Positions 27,481 through 36,905 of a stretch of 49,387 bases of DNA are shown here, one piece after another. Within the stretch, counting starts at the first letter, position 1, and each line of letters starts with the position of its first letter. The DNA is taken from NCBI GenBank assembly GCA_009911035.1, contig QXWO01000046.1, forward strand, positions 1-49,387, read 5' to 3'. The notes under the pieces are model-generated. The model was not told where the DNA came from and made no database searches. It was given only the letters and a program-made list of their open reading frames with translations. A program made the translations under genes and the position numbers. Source of the stretch: Lachnospiraceae bacterium (GTDB taxonomy: Bacteria > Bacillota > Clostridia > Lachnospirales > Lachnospiraceae).

Positions 27481-27785
27481 TTGATTTTTTTCTCTAATTC
27501 ATTTTTAGAAACGGCTCCTACTATGGTATCTGCTTCCTTACCATCCTTAAAAAGAATAAAGGTAGGAATGGACATGATTCTAAACTGTCTGCTAAGTTCC
27601 GGGTTCTCGTCTGTATTACATTTTCCAACTTTGCATTTTCCACTGTAACTTTCTGCCAGTTGGGCTACCAGCGGCGCCATCATCTTACAGGGTCCGCACC
27701 AGTCAGCGTAGAAGTCAACCAATACCGGAATACTGCTTTCCTTTACCTCTGCTTCAAAATTGCTATCTGTAATCTTTACTTCCAT
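27465..27785 (-). CDS. trxA: Thioredoxin
   Basis: A 106-aa classical thioredoxin with active site WCGPCK (Cys30, Cys33) and the cis-proline SIPT at about 74-77. It reduces protein disulfides in the cytoplasm using electrons from thioredoxin reductase, which is not in this window. The ribosome binding site AAGGAGG lies 8 bases before the ATG. It sits between trmB and the antiporter operon on the same strand. Confidence 0.96.
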   Translation of the reverse strand: MEVKITDSNFEAEVKESSIPVLVDFYADWCGPCKMMAPLVAQLAESYSGKCKVGKCNTDENPELSRQFRIMSIPTFILFKDGKEADTIVGAVSKNELEKKIKQVLA

Positions 27786-27920
27786 TTTTCAGTCCTCCTT
27801 AAAATATTTTTTATAATATTTATAAATATTATTTATATTAATAATAATTATATACACTATTTCATTTTACTCTATGAATCATTTATTATATCACAAATTT
27901 TACAGATATACTTTTTTTGA

Positions 27921-28559
27921 TTATCTGCGTATGATATATTTGTAAATAGGGTTTCCATTAGCTGAGAATCTTTCTTCATATTCCGTCATAACATTTCCCT
28001 GTGAAAGCAGTGCATCTTCATGAAGGTTAAAGGTAACATTTACAGCCTCCCACCCTGCCGGGGCCAGTTCTTCCAAGGCAAATTCAAATAAATCCTTATT
28101 ATCCGTCTTAAATTCCAGTACGCTCTCCTTTTTAAGAATTTTGTCATATCTTGCAAGAAACTCTCTGGAAGGAAGGCGCCTTTTGGCATGTCTGTCCTTG
28201 GGCCATGGGTCTGAAAAATTAAGGTAAATCAAATCCACCTCTTCCCTGTCAAATATCTCTGTAATATCTTCCGCATCCATTCGGATAAACAACAGATTAG
28301 GAAGCAGTTCCGTATTCATCTTCTGTAAAGCTCTTAAGAGAACACTGGAATATTTTTCTATCCCCACGTAATTTATTCCGGGATTCTTCTGTGCCAGTTC
28401 GTGGATGAACTTTCCTTTTCCCATTCCTATCTCGATTCTCACAGGATGGTCATTTCCAAATATTTCATTCCACTTTCCCTTTGCCTGTTCCGGTTCATGG
28501 ACTACCAATGGACTTTTTGCTATTACATCTCTTGCACCTTTAATATTCCTAAGTCTCAT
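27921..28559 (-). CDS. trmB: tRNA (guanine-N7-)-methyltransferase
   Basis: A 212-aa TrmB, which makes m7G46 in the variable loop of tRNAs. The SAM motif is RIEIGMGKGKFI; the family signature is YLNFSDPWPKDRHAKRRL. The C-terminal LEFKTDNKDLFEFAL and TEYEERF complete the active site. It is divergent from the carboxypeptidase gene at 28752. Confidence 0.96.
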   Translation of the reverse strand: MRLRNIKGARDVIAKSPLVVHEPEQAKGKWNEIFGNDHPVRIEIGMGKGKFIHELAQKNPGINYVGIEKYSSVLLRALQKMNTELLPNLLFIRMDAEDITEIFDREEVDLIYLNFSDPWPKDRHAKRRLPSREFLARYDKILKKESVLEFKTDNKDLFEFALEELAPAGWEAVNVTFNLHEDALLSQGNVMTEYEERFSANGNPIYKYIIRR

Positions 28560-28672
28560 CCCTTACTTCCTTATATATATCTTTTATCTACAAATGTGAA
28601 CAGTAAACATTTTACTACTTTTTTTTCAGAAAGGAAAGTTAAAATAATGCAAAAAATTGGATGAATTAACTA

Positions 28673-28701
28673 TTGTCAATCAGAAAGGCAGATTGTAAAC
28701 T
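28673..28701 (+). promoter_or_regulatory. Likely promoter of the D,D-carboxypeptidase gene
   Basis: TTGTCA, 17-base spacer, TAAACT, 50 bases ahead of the ATG. Two mismatches to consensus. GGGAG at 28741-28745 serves as ribosome binding site. Confidence 0.5.
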
Positions 28702-28751
28702 AGTAAATATAGTATTTTAGGCAGACCGCATAATTTTTACAGGGAGAATCT

Positions 28752-30236
28752 ATGAAGGTTTTTGGTTTAAAGCGGATGAGAACTTATGCTCTATCCGCAT
28801 TTTTATGTATATTCACTTTTATTAGTACTGGTTTTAGCGCTTTTGCTGCGCCCGAAAGCTTAGAAGCCGCACTTCTGGAAGCAGAAGATCGGAAATCTCT
28901 TCCCATCCAGACCAACCAGATTGAAAACTGGCCGGCCGGCCCGGCTATTGGAGCCCAGTCCGCCATTTTACTGGAAGTAAACACCGGTGTGATTCTTTAT
29001 GCTAAAAATATTGATGAAAAACAGTTTCCTGCCAGCACTACCAAATTAATGACCTGTCTTCTTGCAGCTGAAAACTGTAAAATGGACGAGATTGTTACTT
29101 TTTCCCATGATGCTGTTTTCAGTATTGAACCGGGAAGCTCCAATATCGGCATTGACGCAAGAGAGGCCATGCCCATGGAAGAATGTCTTTATGGCATTTT
29201 AGTAGGATCTGCCAATGAAGTAGCTAACGCCGTCGCAGAACATGTTGCTGGATCCATGGATGATTTTGCCAAAATGATGAATGAAAGAGCCGCTGAACTT
29301 GGCTGTACAAATACCCACTTTGTCAATGCCCATGGACTTTTTAACGAAAATCACTATACCTCTGCCCGCGATTTGGCTCTGATTGCAAAAGCTTTTTTTC
29401 AAAATGAGCTGCTTTCTAAATTAGGCAATACCAGTTCCCATCATTTTGAAGCCACCGATACCCAGCCCGATGATTTTATTCAGAGGAACAAACATAAGCT
29501 CATTACCGGAGAGATTCCTTACGAAGGAATTAAAGGAGGAAAGACTGGATACACAGACGATTCCAGACAAACTCTGGTCACCTGTGCAGAACAAAACGGG
29601 ATGAAACTGATCTGTGTTATCATGAAAGAAGAGTCCCCGGAACAGTTTTACGATACCGTAAAATTGTTTGATTATGGATTTGCCAATTTTTCTACTGTCA
29701 ATGTGGCCGAAAATGAAACAAATTACTCTATCAAAAATTCCAATTTTTTTAATACCTCCAGCGATATATTCGGCAACTCCAAGCCTATTTTGTCTTTAAA
29801 CCCGGACAGCTACCTGATTATGCCCAAAACGGCCGTTTTTGATGAACTGGATTCCGACATATCCTACGATACCAGAGAAGAAAATGAAGTGGCTGTTATC
29901 AACTATTACTATCATGGAACCTATGTGGGAACCTCCACTATAGACCTGGTAAAAGACATGACGGCAGCCTATGATTTTTCCCATGATGCACAAAATTTGG
30001 AAAATGCAAAAGATAAAGAACCCGATGTCATTATAATCAATGTCAAATTGGTCCTGATCATTATCTTGATCGTGGCCGTTTTGCTGATTACCATTTTCGT
30101 AGTCCATTCCATTTTCCAAAATTATAATCTTCTTGAAAACAGGAAGGTCACAAGAAGATACACCAGAAAACGCAGAAGAAACCGGAAAGAAGGTCCTGAT
30201 TTTTCTTCTTCCCGGTTTGATGGTTTTGATATTTGA
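28752..30236 (+). CDS. D-alanyl-D-alanine carboxypeptidase (low-molecular-weight PBP)
   Basis: The signal peptide has a predicted cleavage near AFA-A at residue 32. The penicillin-binding triad is complete: S95-T-T-K98, S153-A-N155 and K264-T-G266. The enzyme trims the terminal D-Ala of peptidoglycan stem peptides outside the membrane. After the catalytic and beta-rich domains there is a membrane helix near 427-450, then a basic cytoplasmic tail (KVTRRYTRKRRRNRKEG). This is unusual, since DacF/PBP5-type enzymes normally end in an amphipathic surface helix. The gene converges with the exonuclease gene, 23 bases apart. Confidence 0.92.
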   Translation: MKVFGLKRMRTYALSAFLCIFTFISTGFSAFAAPESLEAALLEAEDRKSLPIQTNQIENWPAGPAIGAQSAILLEVNTGVILYAKNIDEKQFPASTTKLMTCLLAAENCKMDEIVTFSHDAVFSIEPGSSNIGIDAREAMPMEECLYGILVGSANEVANAVAEHVAGSMDDFAKMMNERAAELGCTNTHFVNAHGLFNENHYTSARDLALIAKAFFQNELLSKLGNTSSHHFEATDTQPDDFIQRNKHKLITGEIPYEGIKGGKTGYTDDSRQTLVTCAEQNGMKLICVIMKEESPEQFYDTVKLFDYGFANFSTVNVAENETNYSIKNSNFFNTSSDIFGNSKPILSLNPDSYLIMPKTAVFDELDSDISYDTREENEVAVINYYYHGTYVGTSTIDLVKDMTAAYDFSHDAQNLENAKDKEPDVIIINVKLVLIIILIVAVLLITIFVVHSIFQNYNLLENRKVTRRYTRKRRRNRKEGPDFSSSRFDGFDI

Positions 30237-30259
30237 TTCAAGCAAAGCTGCTGACTTTA

Positions 30260-31180
30260 TTAAATGGCTGGCTTTTTAGATTTTCTTTTCATAATCTTTT
30301 GACATTCTTCTTCCGTAATAAACTTGGAAGTTTTTACAACATACACTTTGTCATTTTCAGATTTCCGGATTCTGATCTTGGACTTCATATAGCCGTGCAC
30401 AGGACAGACGGAAATGCTGTAATAATGCTTTCCATTGGTGGAAAACCACCGGACTTTTTTACGGATATTTCTGCGGCAGAGATAGCACTTTGTACTGATG
30501 ACCTCCCTGTCCTCAATGGCTTTCTGCTTATCCGGGAATTCTCTCGAAATATATTTCATATAATCATGGAACATCACATGCACTTCTTCTTCACGGGTTT
30601 TAGGAAGTATATAGGTATCTATGGAATAGTTTTCAAGAACCCCCTCCTCCATCTGTTCCAGAATCCGCGCCGTATAATAGGCGTCGCTAAAAGCTCTGTG
30701 GAAAGGAACATCTTTTTCTATCTGCAAAAAGTCAATGGCATACTCCAAGCTTCTTCTGCTCTTTTTGTCCTCATAGGCAATACTGAACAGCTTCTGCACG
30801 TCTAAAAATTTAACCGGCTTTCCGCTTAAAGGCTCCATATGAAAATAATGCATATTCCTCTGCAGTTCAAATAAATCTAAAGGCCCCCATGTGCAGAAAA
30901 CATAATCCTCCCCACACCAAGCCAGAAACTCGTTCATTACTTCCACAAAGGAACGGCCTTTCTGCAGATCTTCCATATGAAGATGCACCAAATCACTGGT
31001 GATTCTGTTCATCTGATGATAAACAACAGGCTTTACTAGCTGGTTGTACTTATCCATGATATTTCTTTTTTCATTTAATTTAACTGCACCAATGTCAATG
31101 ACCTCGAATGGCATCTCTTTCACTTCCGGCTCCTGCCCTGAACCCTGATTCCATTCCAGATCCAGTACAATATAATTCAT
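30260..31180 (-). CDS. DEDDh 3'-5' exonuclease with C-terminal zinc-binding region
   Basis: The exonuclease fold spans residues about 1-175. Catalytic acids are D7 and E9 (VLDLEWN), probably D102 (WGPLDLFEL), and H161 with D166 (FHRAFSDAYY). This is the DEDDh pattern of DNA polymerase III epsilon and KapD-like nucleases. The C-terminal 90 residues carry CYLCRR and CPVHG, a probable zinc site, and a basic end. The substrate is unknown. The gene follows its own AGGAAG ribosome binding site and has no operon partner. Confidence 0.85.
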   Translation of the reverse strand: MNYIVLDLEWNQGSGQEPEVKEMPFEVIDIGAVKLNEKRNIMDKYNQLVKPVVYHQMNRITSDLVHLHMEDLQKGRSFVEVMNEFLAWCGEDYVFCTWGPLDLFELQRNMHYFHMEPLSGKPVKFLDVQKLFSIAYEDKKSRRSLEYAIDFLQIEKDVPFHRAFSDAYYTARILEQMEEGVLENYSIDTYILPKTREEEVHVMFHDYMKYISREFPDKQKAIEDREVISTKCYLCRRNIRKKVRWFSTNGKHYYSISVCPVHGYMKSKIRIRKSENDKVYVVKTSKFITEEECQKIMKRKSKKPAI

Positions 31181-31307
31181 TTGTTGTACTTCCTCATTCC
31201 CATCATTTTTTATAGAAATCTTTTGTTTTTTATAATATCACATTTCCTTTCCTATTACTACACCCATCTGCTGTCAAAATACTCTGTCTATTCTTTCCAA
31301 AGAGCTT

Positions 31308-32618
31308 TCATTCTACCCATCTGACCACATCACCTTTTGCAAATTCTTTGTCAGAGGAAACAATGATTTTGCTTTCTCTATCCAAGGACGGGGATTCCAC
31401 TGCTGCCCACCTGTCATTTTCATCCAGTATCTTTACATTTACTTCCTCCACGTAATATTCCCTGCCAAGAATCCCTTCCCGCTCTTTTAATACATAAACA
31501 ATTGCTATGTTATTTTCTCCTCTGTGTATGGCAAGCGGGGAAATACAGTAATTATATTTTTCTCCTGTTTCCGAGCGGGTGATAGTACCAGAAAGTCCCG
31601 GAACCCCTGTACCTTCCGGGAGTGCAATATAAGTTTCAAAACTTCCGGGCATGGTTCTGCTTTCGGAAAAATAGTCAATATGCATATCCATTTTCTGTCT
31701 GCTGCCATCCAGTTTCAGAGATACTTCATCCCCAAATCCCACATATTTTTTCTGTTTCTTATCAAGAAGTACTTTGAACTGGCAGGGAATACTGTCATCG
31801 GTCATCATCATAGCTGCAGAATCCGGCACCCTGCTTCCTGCTTCTATATAAATATCCGTTATCATTCCCGACGCGTCTGCTGTCACATTTCCCTGATTAT
31901 CCATGATTTTATGATAGGAGGAAAGATTTTCTTTCAGTCTCCCTATATCCGTCCGGGTAACGGATAAAGTAGCGTCAGAAGCCTCCGGAAAAAAAATATC
32001 CTCAATATCTCTTTGTGCCTGTCTCATAGCACTGTCTCTCTCCCGCATAGCATCGGCCTCCCCATAGGCTGCCTGCTGTAAAGCATCCTCCAGTTCCTGA
32101 TATCCTGCTTCGTCATCCGCTCCCTCCAATTCTTCCATGGTTCGGGCATATACATCTGCCGCTCTCCCAACGTCGGTATTTTTTTCCCTTGCCGTTCTGT
32201 CATAGTCTTCCCTTGCCCGGGCTTCTTCAATTTCTTTTTTTTGCCTTGCAAGTTCCTGATTTTCAAGGATAGCGTTTACCTGAAGCTGAAGCTTATCAAT
32301 TTGCGTCTGGTTTTCTTTCATAATTTCCTTTAAATCATCCAGGTCAATTTTAAAGAGCACATCCCCCTCCTCTACCCTGTCCCCCACATGAACCATAAGT
32401 GATTCCACACGCAGTCCTGCGAGCGTTGTCACTGCCTGTTTTCCACCTTCCACCACAATCCCGTCTGCTTCAACAATATGTTCTATATACTTTTCTTCCA
32501 ATACAGAAGTAGTTACTACCGGAAGCTTTGTGGTATAAAAACTTTTTGAAATTAAAGTACATAGCCACATAAACCCCAAAAAGAGAATAAATTCTCCAAT
32601 CATTTTTTTCTTTATCAT
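31308..32618 (-). CDS. HlyD/RND-type membrane fusion protein (436 aa)
   Basis: One N-terminal membrane anchor (about 8-24) is followed by a biotinyl-lipoyl-like half (VESLMVHVGDRVEEGDVLFK), a long coiled-coil hairpin (about 95-240, very rich in A, E, R, Q) and beta-barrel regions. Such periplasmic-adaptor-like proteins in Gram-positives usually work with an MacB-type ABC exporter. Here none is adjacent. The gene starts 4 bases after the ABC permease stop, so it belongs to the importer operon. Its role there is unclear. Confidence 0.8.
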   Translation of the reverse strand: MIKKKMIGEFILFLGFMWLCTLISKSFYTTKLPVVTTSVLEEKYIEHIVEADGIVVEGGKQAVTTLAGLRVESLMVHVGDRVEEGDVLFKIDLDDLKEIMKENQTQIDKLQLQVNAILENQELARQKKEIEEARAREDYDRTAREKNTDVGRAADVYARTMEELEGADDEAGYQELEDALQQAAYGEADAMRERDSAMRQAQRDIEDIFFPEASDATLSVTRTDIGRLKENLSSYHKIMDNQGNVTADASGMITDIYIEAGSRVPDSAAMMMTDDSIPCQFKVLLDKKQKKYVGFGDEVSLKLDGSRQKMDMHIDYFSESRTMPGSFETYIALPEGTGVPGLSGTITRSETGEKYNYCISPLAIHRGENNIAIVYVLKEREGILGREYYVEEVNVKILDENDRWAAVESPSLDRESKIIVSSDKEFAKGDVVRWVE

Positions 32619-32622
32619 TTTT

Positions 32623-33522
32623 CTACTCCTTCAAACCAGAATAAACAATACCCTGTTCCAAATAATCCTGTCCCATGGCAAATACAAATATGGCCGGTAT
32701 CAGTGTGATAAAAGAAGCACAAAATGCATATCCGGCCTTTGCCCAAGTTATTTCCGGCAAATACAAAGATAAAGGCCACATAGATTTATCATCTATAAAT
32801 GCCATGGGCTGCTCCATCATATTCCAGTATTCCAGAGCTCCCAGCACTATGGCCGATAGAATACCAGTCTTTCCAAGGGGCAGGCCAATCTGTAAAAAAA
32901 TGTTCCACTCCCTTGCCCCATCCACTCTGGCGGCCTCAAAAAGCTGGACGGGAATACTCCTAAACCCTCCATAACAAAGAAAAATTGGAAATGTGGAAAA
33001 AATGGCAGGTAAGATAACTGCCTTCTGGGTATTTAAAAGGAACAATTTATTGAGTACAAGATAATTTGACAGCATTGTCACCTGGAAAGGAAGCAGCATC
33101 AACACCACATAAAAAGCAAACAATATTTTTCCTGCCCTGCCTTTATACACTGCAAAAGCCCAGGCGGCAGGCACTCCTACCAAGAGCTGACCGCCTAAAA
33201 TACATGCAGTCATTCTTATGGAATTCCAAAATAAAATAAAGAAAGAAGGGTCTTGGAACAATAATTTTTTATAATTTCCAAATGAGGGATAATCAGGCAT
33301 CAGCTTCCAGCTAACGTATGATAGATTTTCCATAAAAATAGGACTTAAATATTCCTTTAATTCATACTGATCCATAAACGACCCTGTAATCAGTATGATG
33401 ACGGGAAATATCACAAATATACCTGGAAGTATCAAAATTCCCAGAACAAATGCCTGATTTACATTTTGTTTGATTTTCTGTTTTGTTTTATCTTTTTTTT
33501 CTATCTGTTTCCCATTTCTCAT
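32623..33522 (-). CDS. ABC sugar-type transporter permease (MalG-like)
   Basis: A 299-aa permease with six membrane helices and the EAA loop FEAARVDGAREWNIFLQIGL, which docks onto the ATPase. The N-terminus is basic. It pairs with the MalF-like gene upstream, which it overlaps by four bases. No ATP-binding subunit is encoded nearby. Sugar importers of this class often share a single MsmK-type ATPase encoded elsewhere. Confidence 0.88.
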   Translation of the reverse strand: MRNGKQIEKKDKTKQKIKQNVNQAFVLGILILPGIFVIFPVIILITGSFMDQYELKEYLSPIFMENLSYVSWKLMPDYPSFGNYKKLLFQDPSFFILFWNSIRMTACILGGQLLVGVPAAWAFAVYKGRAGKILFAFYVVLMLLPFQVTMLSNYLVLNKLFLLNTQKAVILPAIFSTFPIFLCYGGFRSIPVQLFEAARVDGAREWNIFLQIGLPLGKTGILSAIVLGALEYWNMMEQPMAFIDDKSMWPLSLYLPEITWAKAGYAFCASFITLIPAIFVFAMGQDYLEQGIVYSGLKE

Positions 33523-34385
33523 ACTTCATCTCTGTCCCATACTTTTTGTAACAGTAAAATCACTGCCAGAAGGAAAAAACCTGTACATACTGCCGCTGCC
33601 GCCATTTTGTCAAATTCCATATTTACAAACCAATTGTTGAATGTATGCTGTAAAAGGTAAATGCTCTTGTGGGGATAAGCTCCCGATACCAGATAAGCTT
33701 CCCTGTAAATTTTAAATGAATTTAAAAAAGAAAGTATCACAATGGTGTACAGGGTGCTTTTCAAATTAGGGAGTATGATATACCAGATACGTTTATACTT
33801 TCCAGCCCCGTCCACTCTGGCCGCGTCTAAAAGTTCTGATGGAATCCCAAGAATACCTGCAAGCCACAGCACCACTGTATAACCAGTATTTTTCCAGATA
33901 TAACTGCACACCAGCACCCAGAAGGCTGCGTCTGTATCCAGATAACCTGTATGTACTTCTCCCCATGATCCCGTCCACTTTCCTATTTCTGTCAAAACCA
34001 GATTTATAAAGCCTTCTTTATAAAATACCATTTTCCAGACTATTACAATGGTTGCTGTGGGCATCGCCATGGGGAACAGGTAAATGGATTTAACGACCCC
34101 TCCATTTTTTAGTCCGCTTAAAGGCATGGCTATCAAAAAACCAATAAAAACCAGAAGGGGAATACAGATAAGGGTAAACTTTACAGTATTTTTTACGGCT
34201 ATCAGAAATGCCTGATTGTGAAAAACTATTATATAATTTGTTATACCTGTGAAATTTCCGGTAACTGCTGTGGTAAATGACCTTTTCATTACATCCGCAA
34301 AAGGCAGAATCACGAAAATTACCACTCCTAAAAAACTGGGCGCCATAAAAATTATAAAGGCTCTTATTCTCTTTCCTCTTTTCAA
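33519..34385 (-). CDS. ABC sugar-type transporter permease (MalF/LacF-like)
   Basis: A 288-aa permease with six membrane helices and the EAA loop ELLDAARVDGAGKYKRIWYI. It is the first membrane gene after the solute-binding protein gene, separated from it by an intercistronic hairpin, and overlaps the MalG-like gene. Together they form the channel of an importer of the carbohydrate family CUT1. The substrate is not evident. Confidence 0.88.
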   Translation of the reverse strand: MKRGKRIRAFIIFMAPSFLGVVIFVILPFADVMKRSFTTAVTGNFTGITNYIIVFHNQAFLIAVKNTVKFTLICIPLLVFIGFLIAMPLSGLKNGGVVKSIYLFPMAMPTATIVIVWKMVFYKEGFINLVLTEIGKWTGSWGEVHTGYLDTDAAFWVLVCSYIWKNTGYTVVLWLAGILGIPSELLDAARVDGAGKYKRIWYIILPNLKSTLYTIVILSFLNSFKIYREAYLVSGAYPHKSIYLLQHTFNNWFVNMEFDKMAAAAVCTGFFLLAVILLLQKVWDRDEV

Positions 34386-34437
34386 TTAAAACCTCCAGAC
34401 AAACGTTTTTGTGCTTCGAAGCTATCCTTATGTTAAT

Positions 34438-34464
34438 CTAAAGCGCCAGAAACTGACGCTTTAG
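34438..34464. terminator. Intercistronic hairpin after the solute-binding protein gene
   Basis: CTAAAGCGCCAG pairs with CTGACGCTTTAG (one mismatch, loop AAA). The minus-strand side lacks a T-tract, so it more likely protects the binding-protein mRNA or attenuates the permease genes. The plus strand has ACTTTTTTA a few bases on and could terminate antisense transcripts. Confidence 0.55.
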
Positions 34465-34472
34465 ATACTTTT

Positions 34473-36863
34473 TTATTCTGACATATATATAGCTACTCTC
34501 TGCTCTATTTCATTTACTGCCTCATCAAGGCTTTGTTCCCCTTTCATATAACTTTCTCCTTCTTCGTATACCGCATTTTCTAATACAGTATCCGGCACAT
34601 AAGCGGTACCAAGCCCCTTAATCCAGTCCTGTGTAAGCTGTTTTTGTTCATCTGTAAACCAGTATATTGCCATACCTACTTCTTTACCGTCTATACCCGA
34701 ACTAGCAATGGAACTATATATTCCATCCTCGTTGATATAACTTTCATCAATTTTAAACATTTCTTCAAGTCCTGCTTCCGTTACGGAAAATCCCTTATAT
34801 AAGGTAGACTGGTTATCCCTGCCCAAAAGTACTTTCAACATATCTATGGCTATTTCTGTTTCTTTGGAAGCTGCGTTGATTCCTATCATGGTCTTAGGAA
34901 TAAATACATCCTTGCTGTGTCCTTTCATAAGTGCCACCTTGTCATCTTCAAATCCTTTGATCCTGCTGACAGAAAATGCCTGTGTCAAGTCTCCCCTGTA
35001 ATATGCTGCTCCAAATTCAGCCAGACGATATTCTCCCACTATATTAAGTGAATTCATTATCAATACGTAATCACTCTCATCATATTTGATACCATAATAA
35101 GCATTATAATTTTGATTCCTTCTTTCATAATCTTCCACAGCCTTTTGCGAAATACCATCCATCTGGGCATCGTAAATCCTTTTTGTCTGCTGTAAAAAGT
35201 CTTTTATGATTTCTTTATCCAGTTCCCCCTTTTCCGTCTTCCACTCAGGTGCCGATACCATGGAAAATAATTTCATGACCCCTTTTTCTGAACATATTCC
35301 CATTATATCCGCTTCCGGGGTATCTTTCCTTATTTCTTCTACCATATTGGCAATACCTTCCAGACTGTCTGCCCCAGATACATACTTTTCTTTTCCCTCT
35401 ATCAGTGGAATCTGTATTTCACAGGGTATTGCATAGACACTGCCATCCTTTTTGAAAGCATTGATAATATTTTCAAAAGGTTTATCTTTACTTTCCATAC
35501 TGTTAAAGCAGTCACTTAAATCAAGAAGAAGTCCCTTTTCTATATAAGAATCCAAAGGCATTCCATCCACTATAAGCAAATCCGGTCCCTGTCCTGCCAT
35601 AATCTGGGTATTCAGCTTCTTTAGAGCATCATCCCTTGTCACGCTCTCTGAACTTAATCCTACTTCATAATCCAGATAAACTTGCGGATTTTGTGACTGG
35701 TAAATGGTAACTGCCTGCTTTACCAAATCATTTTCTTCAAGGCTGTAAATTTTCAGCTTCTTGTCGGGCACTGTGGGAATATTAGGGTCGTAAGTAAAAC
35801 GCACCAGTTTTCCATCGACAAACAGTGCAAGAAACTCATTATCTGGGAGCATCACCATTCCTTTTAACAAATAAGAAGGGTTACTGAAGCAGGAAAGTTT
35901 TCCGTCAATGACCTGCTCCACAACACTTCCGCCAATTACATGCCTGTGAAGCCCTTTATTTCCTGCAAGATAAATTACACCTTCTTCACCTGGAAAGAAA
36001 TATATATCGAAACAGTCAGAAGTATTATATCCTCTGTCTTTATAATTTTCTTTGACAAATACATTTAAGACTTCATCCTCCACATATTCTCTTTTTTCTA
36101 TATCATACAGCACCAGTCCTTCAAAATGGCTGCCATCTATTATCATGATGTTTCCCTGAAAATTAATCAGTTCCGGTCTTCCACTCACTTTAAGGAACTT
36201 CTCACTGCTGCCATCTTCTTTTACTTCATAAATTGTCTCTTTTAGTGTCGTGGCAAAAACTCTTCCTGAATCAGAAATCCATATTTTACTCACAAAAGCT
36301 TCTTCATCGGTAATCGGAATATCAAAAGGTATCTGCGTTCCATCCGGTCTTATAATAAGCCCCACCGAATGAATTTCATCATCTTCCTGATCCTCGTTTG
36401 CATCATAGAGAATACCTGTTGTACCGTCAGCACCGTAAGCTATGGACATGATGTATGCATCTTTTTCTTTAAGGGCAGTAAACCATTCTTCCTTTTGTAT
36501 CTCCCAGGTAATGCCGTTATCTTTTGATACCGCTTTGTCATTATGCCTGTCTGCTATGGCAATGCCTCCATCCGGCTGTTTCTTAAACTCCAGCGTATTT
36601 AAACAATACTCTGATAAGTCCATCGTACTTTCCACATACCTTCCCATGGCAGTACTCTTATCAGGGCTTTCTGGATCATCAGATTCTTCTTCCTGTGCCG
36701 CAAGCTGTGGGTTATCTTTCCCCTGAGTTTCTTCATTCTGTTTATTCTCTGTTTCTGTTGAATCTGTCTGATTTTTACCGCATCCGGTAAAGGAAGGTGC
36801 AATCATGACAAATAACATCAATATAGCCAGTTTTCCCTTTATCTTATTAATTTTTCCAGACAT
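34473..36863 (-). CDS. Large extracellular solute-binding lipoprotein with N-terminal propeller-like region (796 aa)
   Basis: The lipobox is FTGC with lipid-anchor Cys28. An acidic Ser/Gln/Glu-rich linker leads to about 280 residues of beta-repeat character, including an Asp-box SKDNGITW (near 112-119) as in BNR/sialidase-type propellers. A type 1 sugar-binding-protein domain follows from about 368 (KKLKIYSLEENDLVKQAVTIY) to the end. Ordinary CUT1 binding proteins are about 430 aa, so the front half is an added module. Start at 36863, since GGAGGG precedes it by 4-5 bases. It heads the permease genes and follows a second lipoprotein gene. Confidence 0.82.
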   Translation of the reverse strand: MSGKINKIKGKLAILMLFVMIAPSFTGCGKNQTDSTETENKQNEETQGKDNPQLAAQEEESDDPESPDKSTAMGRYVESTMDLSEYCLNTLEFKKQPDGGIAIADRHNDKAVSKDNGITWEIQKEEWFTALKEKDAYIMSIAYGADGTTGILYDANEDQEDDEIHSVGLIIRPDGTQIPFDIPITDEEAFVSKIWISDSGRVFATTLKETIYEVKEDGSSEKFLKVSGRPELINFQGNIMIIDGSHFEGLVLYDIEKREYVEDEVLNVFVKENYKDRGYNTSDCFDIYFFPGEEGVIYLAGNKGLHRHVIGGSVVEQVIDGKLSCFSNPSYLLKGMVMLPDNEFLALFVDGKLVRFTYDPNIPTVPDKKLKIYSLEENDLVKQAVTIYQSQNPQVYLDYEVGLSSESVTRDDALKKLNTQIMAGQGPDLLIVDGMPLDSYIEKGLLLDLSDCFNSMESKDKPFENIINAFKKDGSVYAIPCEIQIPLIEGKEKYVSGADSLEGIANMVEEIRKDTPEADIMGICSEKGVMKLFSMVSAPEWKTEKGELDKEIIKDFLQQTKRIYDAQMDGISQKAVEDYERRNQNYNAYYGIKYDESDYVLIMNSLNIVGEYRLAEFGAAYYRGDLTQAFSVSRIKGFEDDKVALMKGHSKDVFIPKTMIGINAASKETEIAIDMLKVLLGRDNQSTLYKGFSVTEAGLEEMFKIDESYINEDGIYSSIASSGIDGKEVGMAIYWFTDEQKQLTQDWIKGLGTAYVPDTVLENAVYEEGESYMKGEQSLDEAVNEIEQRVAIYMSE

Positions 36864-36905
36864 ACTACCCTCCATCTTTCTTTACTTTTTTTGTACGGCT
36901 TCTAA

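Noticed and set aside
30237-30285. Weak stem between the convergent carboxypeptidase and exonuclease genes as a terminator
   Set aside because: Only about 7 pairs with G-T wobbles and a 17-base loop; the TTTTT follows inside the exonuclease coding region. Possible, but not strong enough to list.
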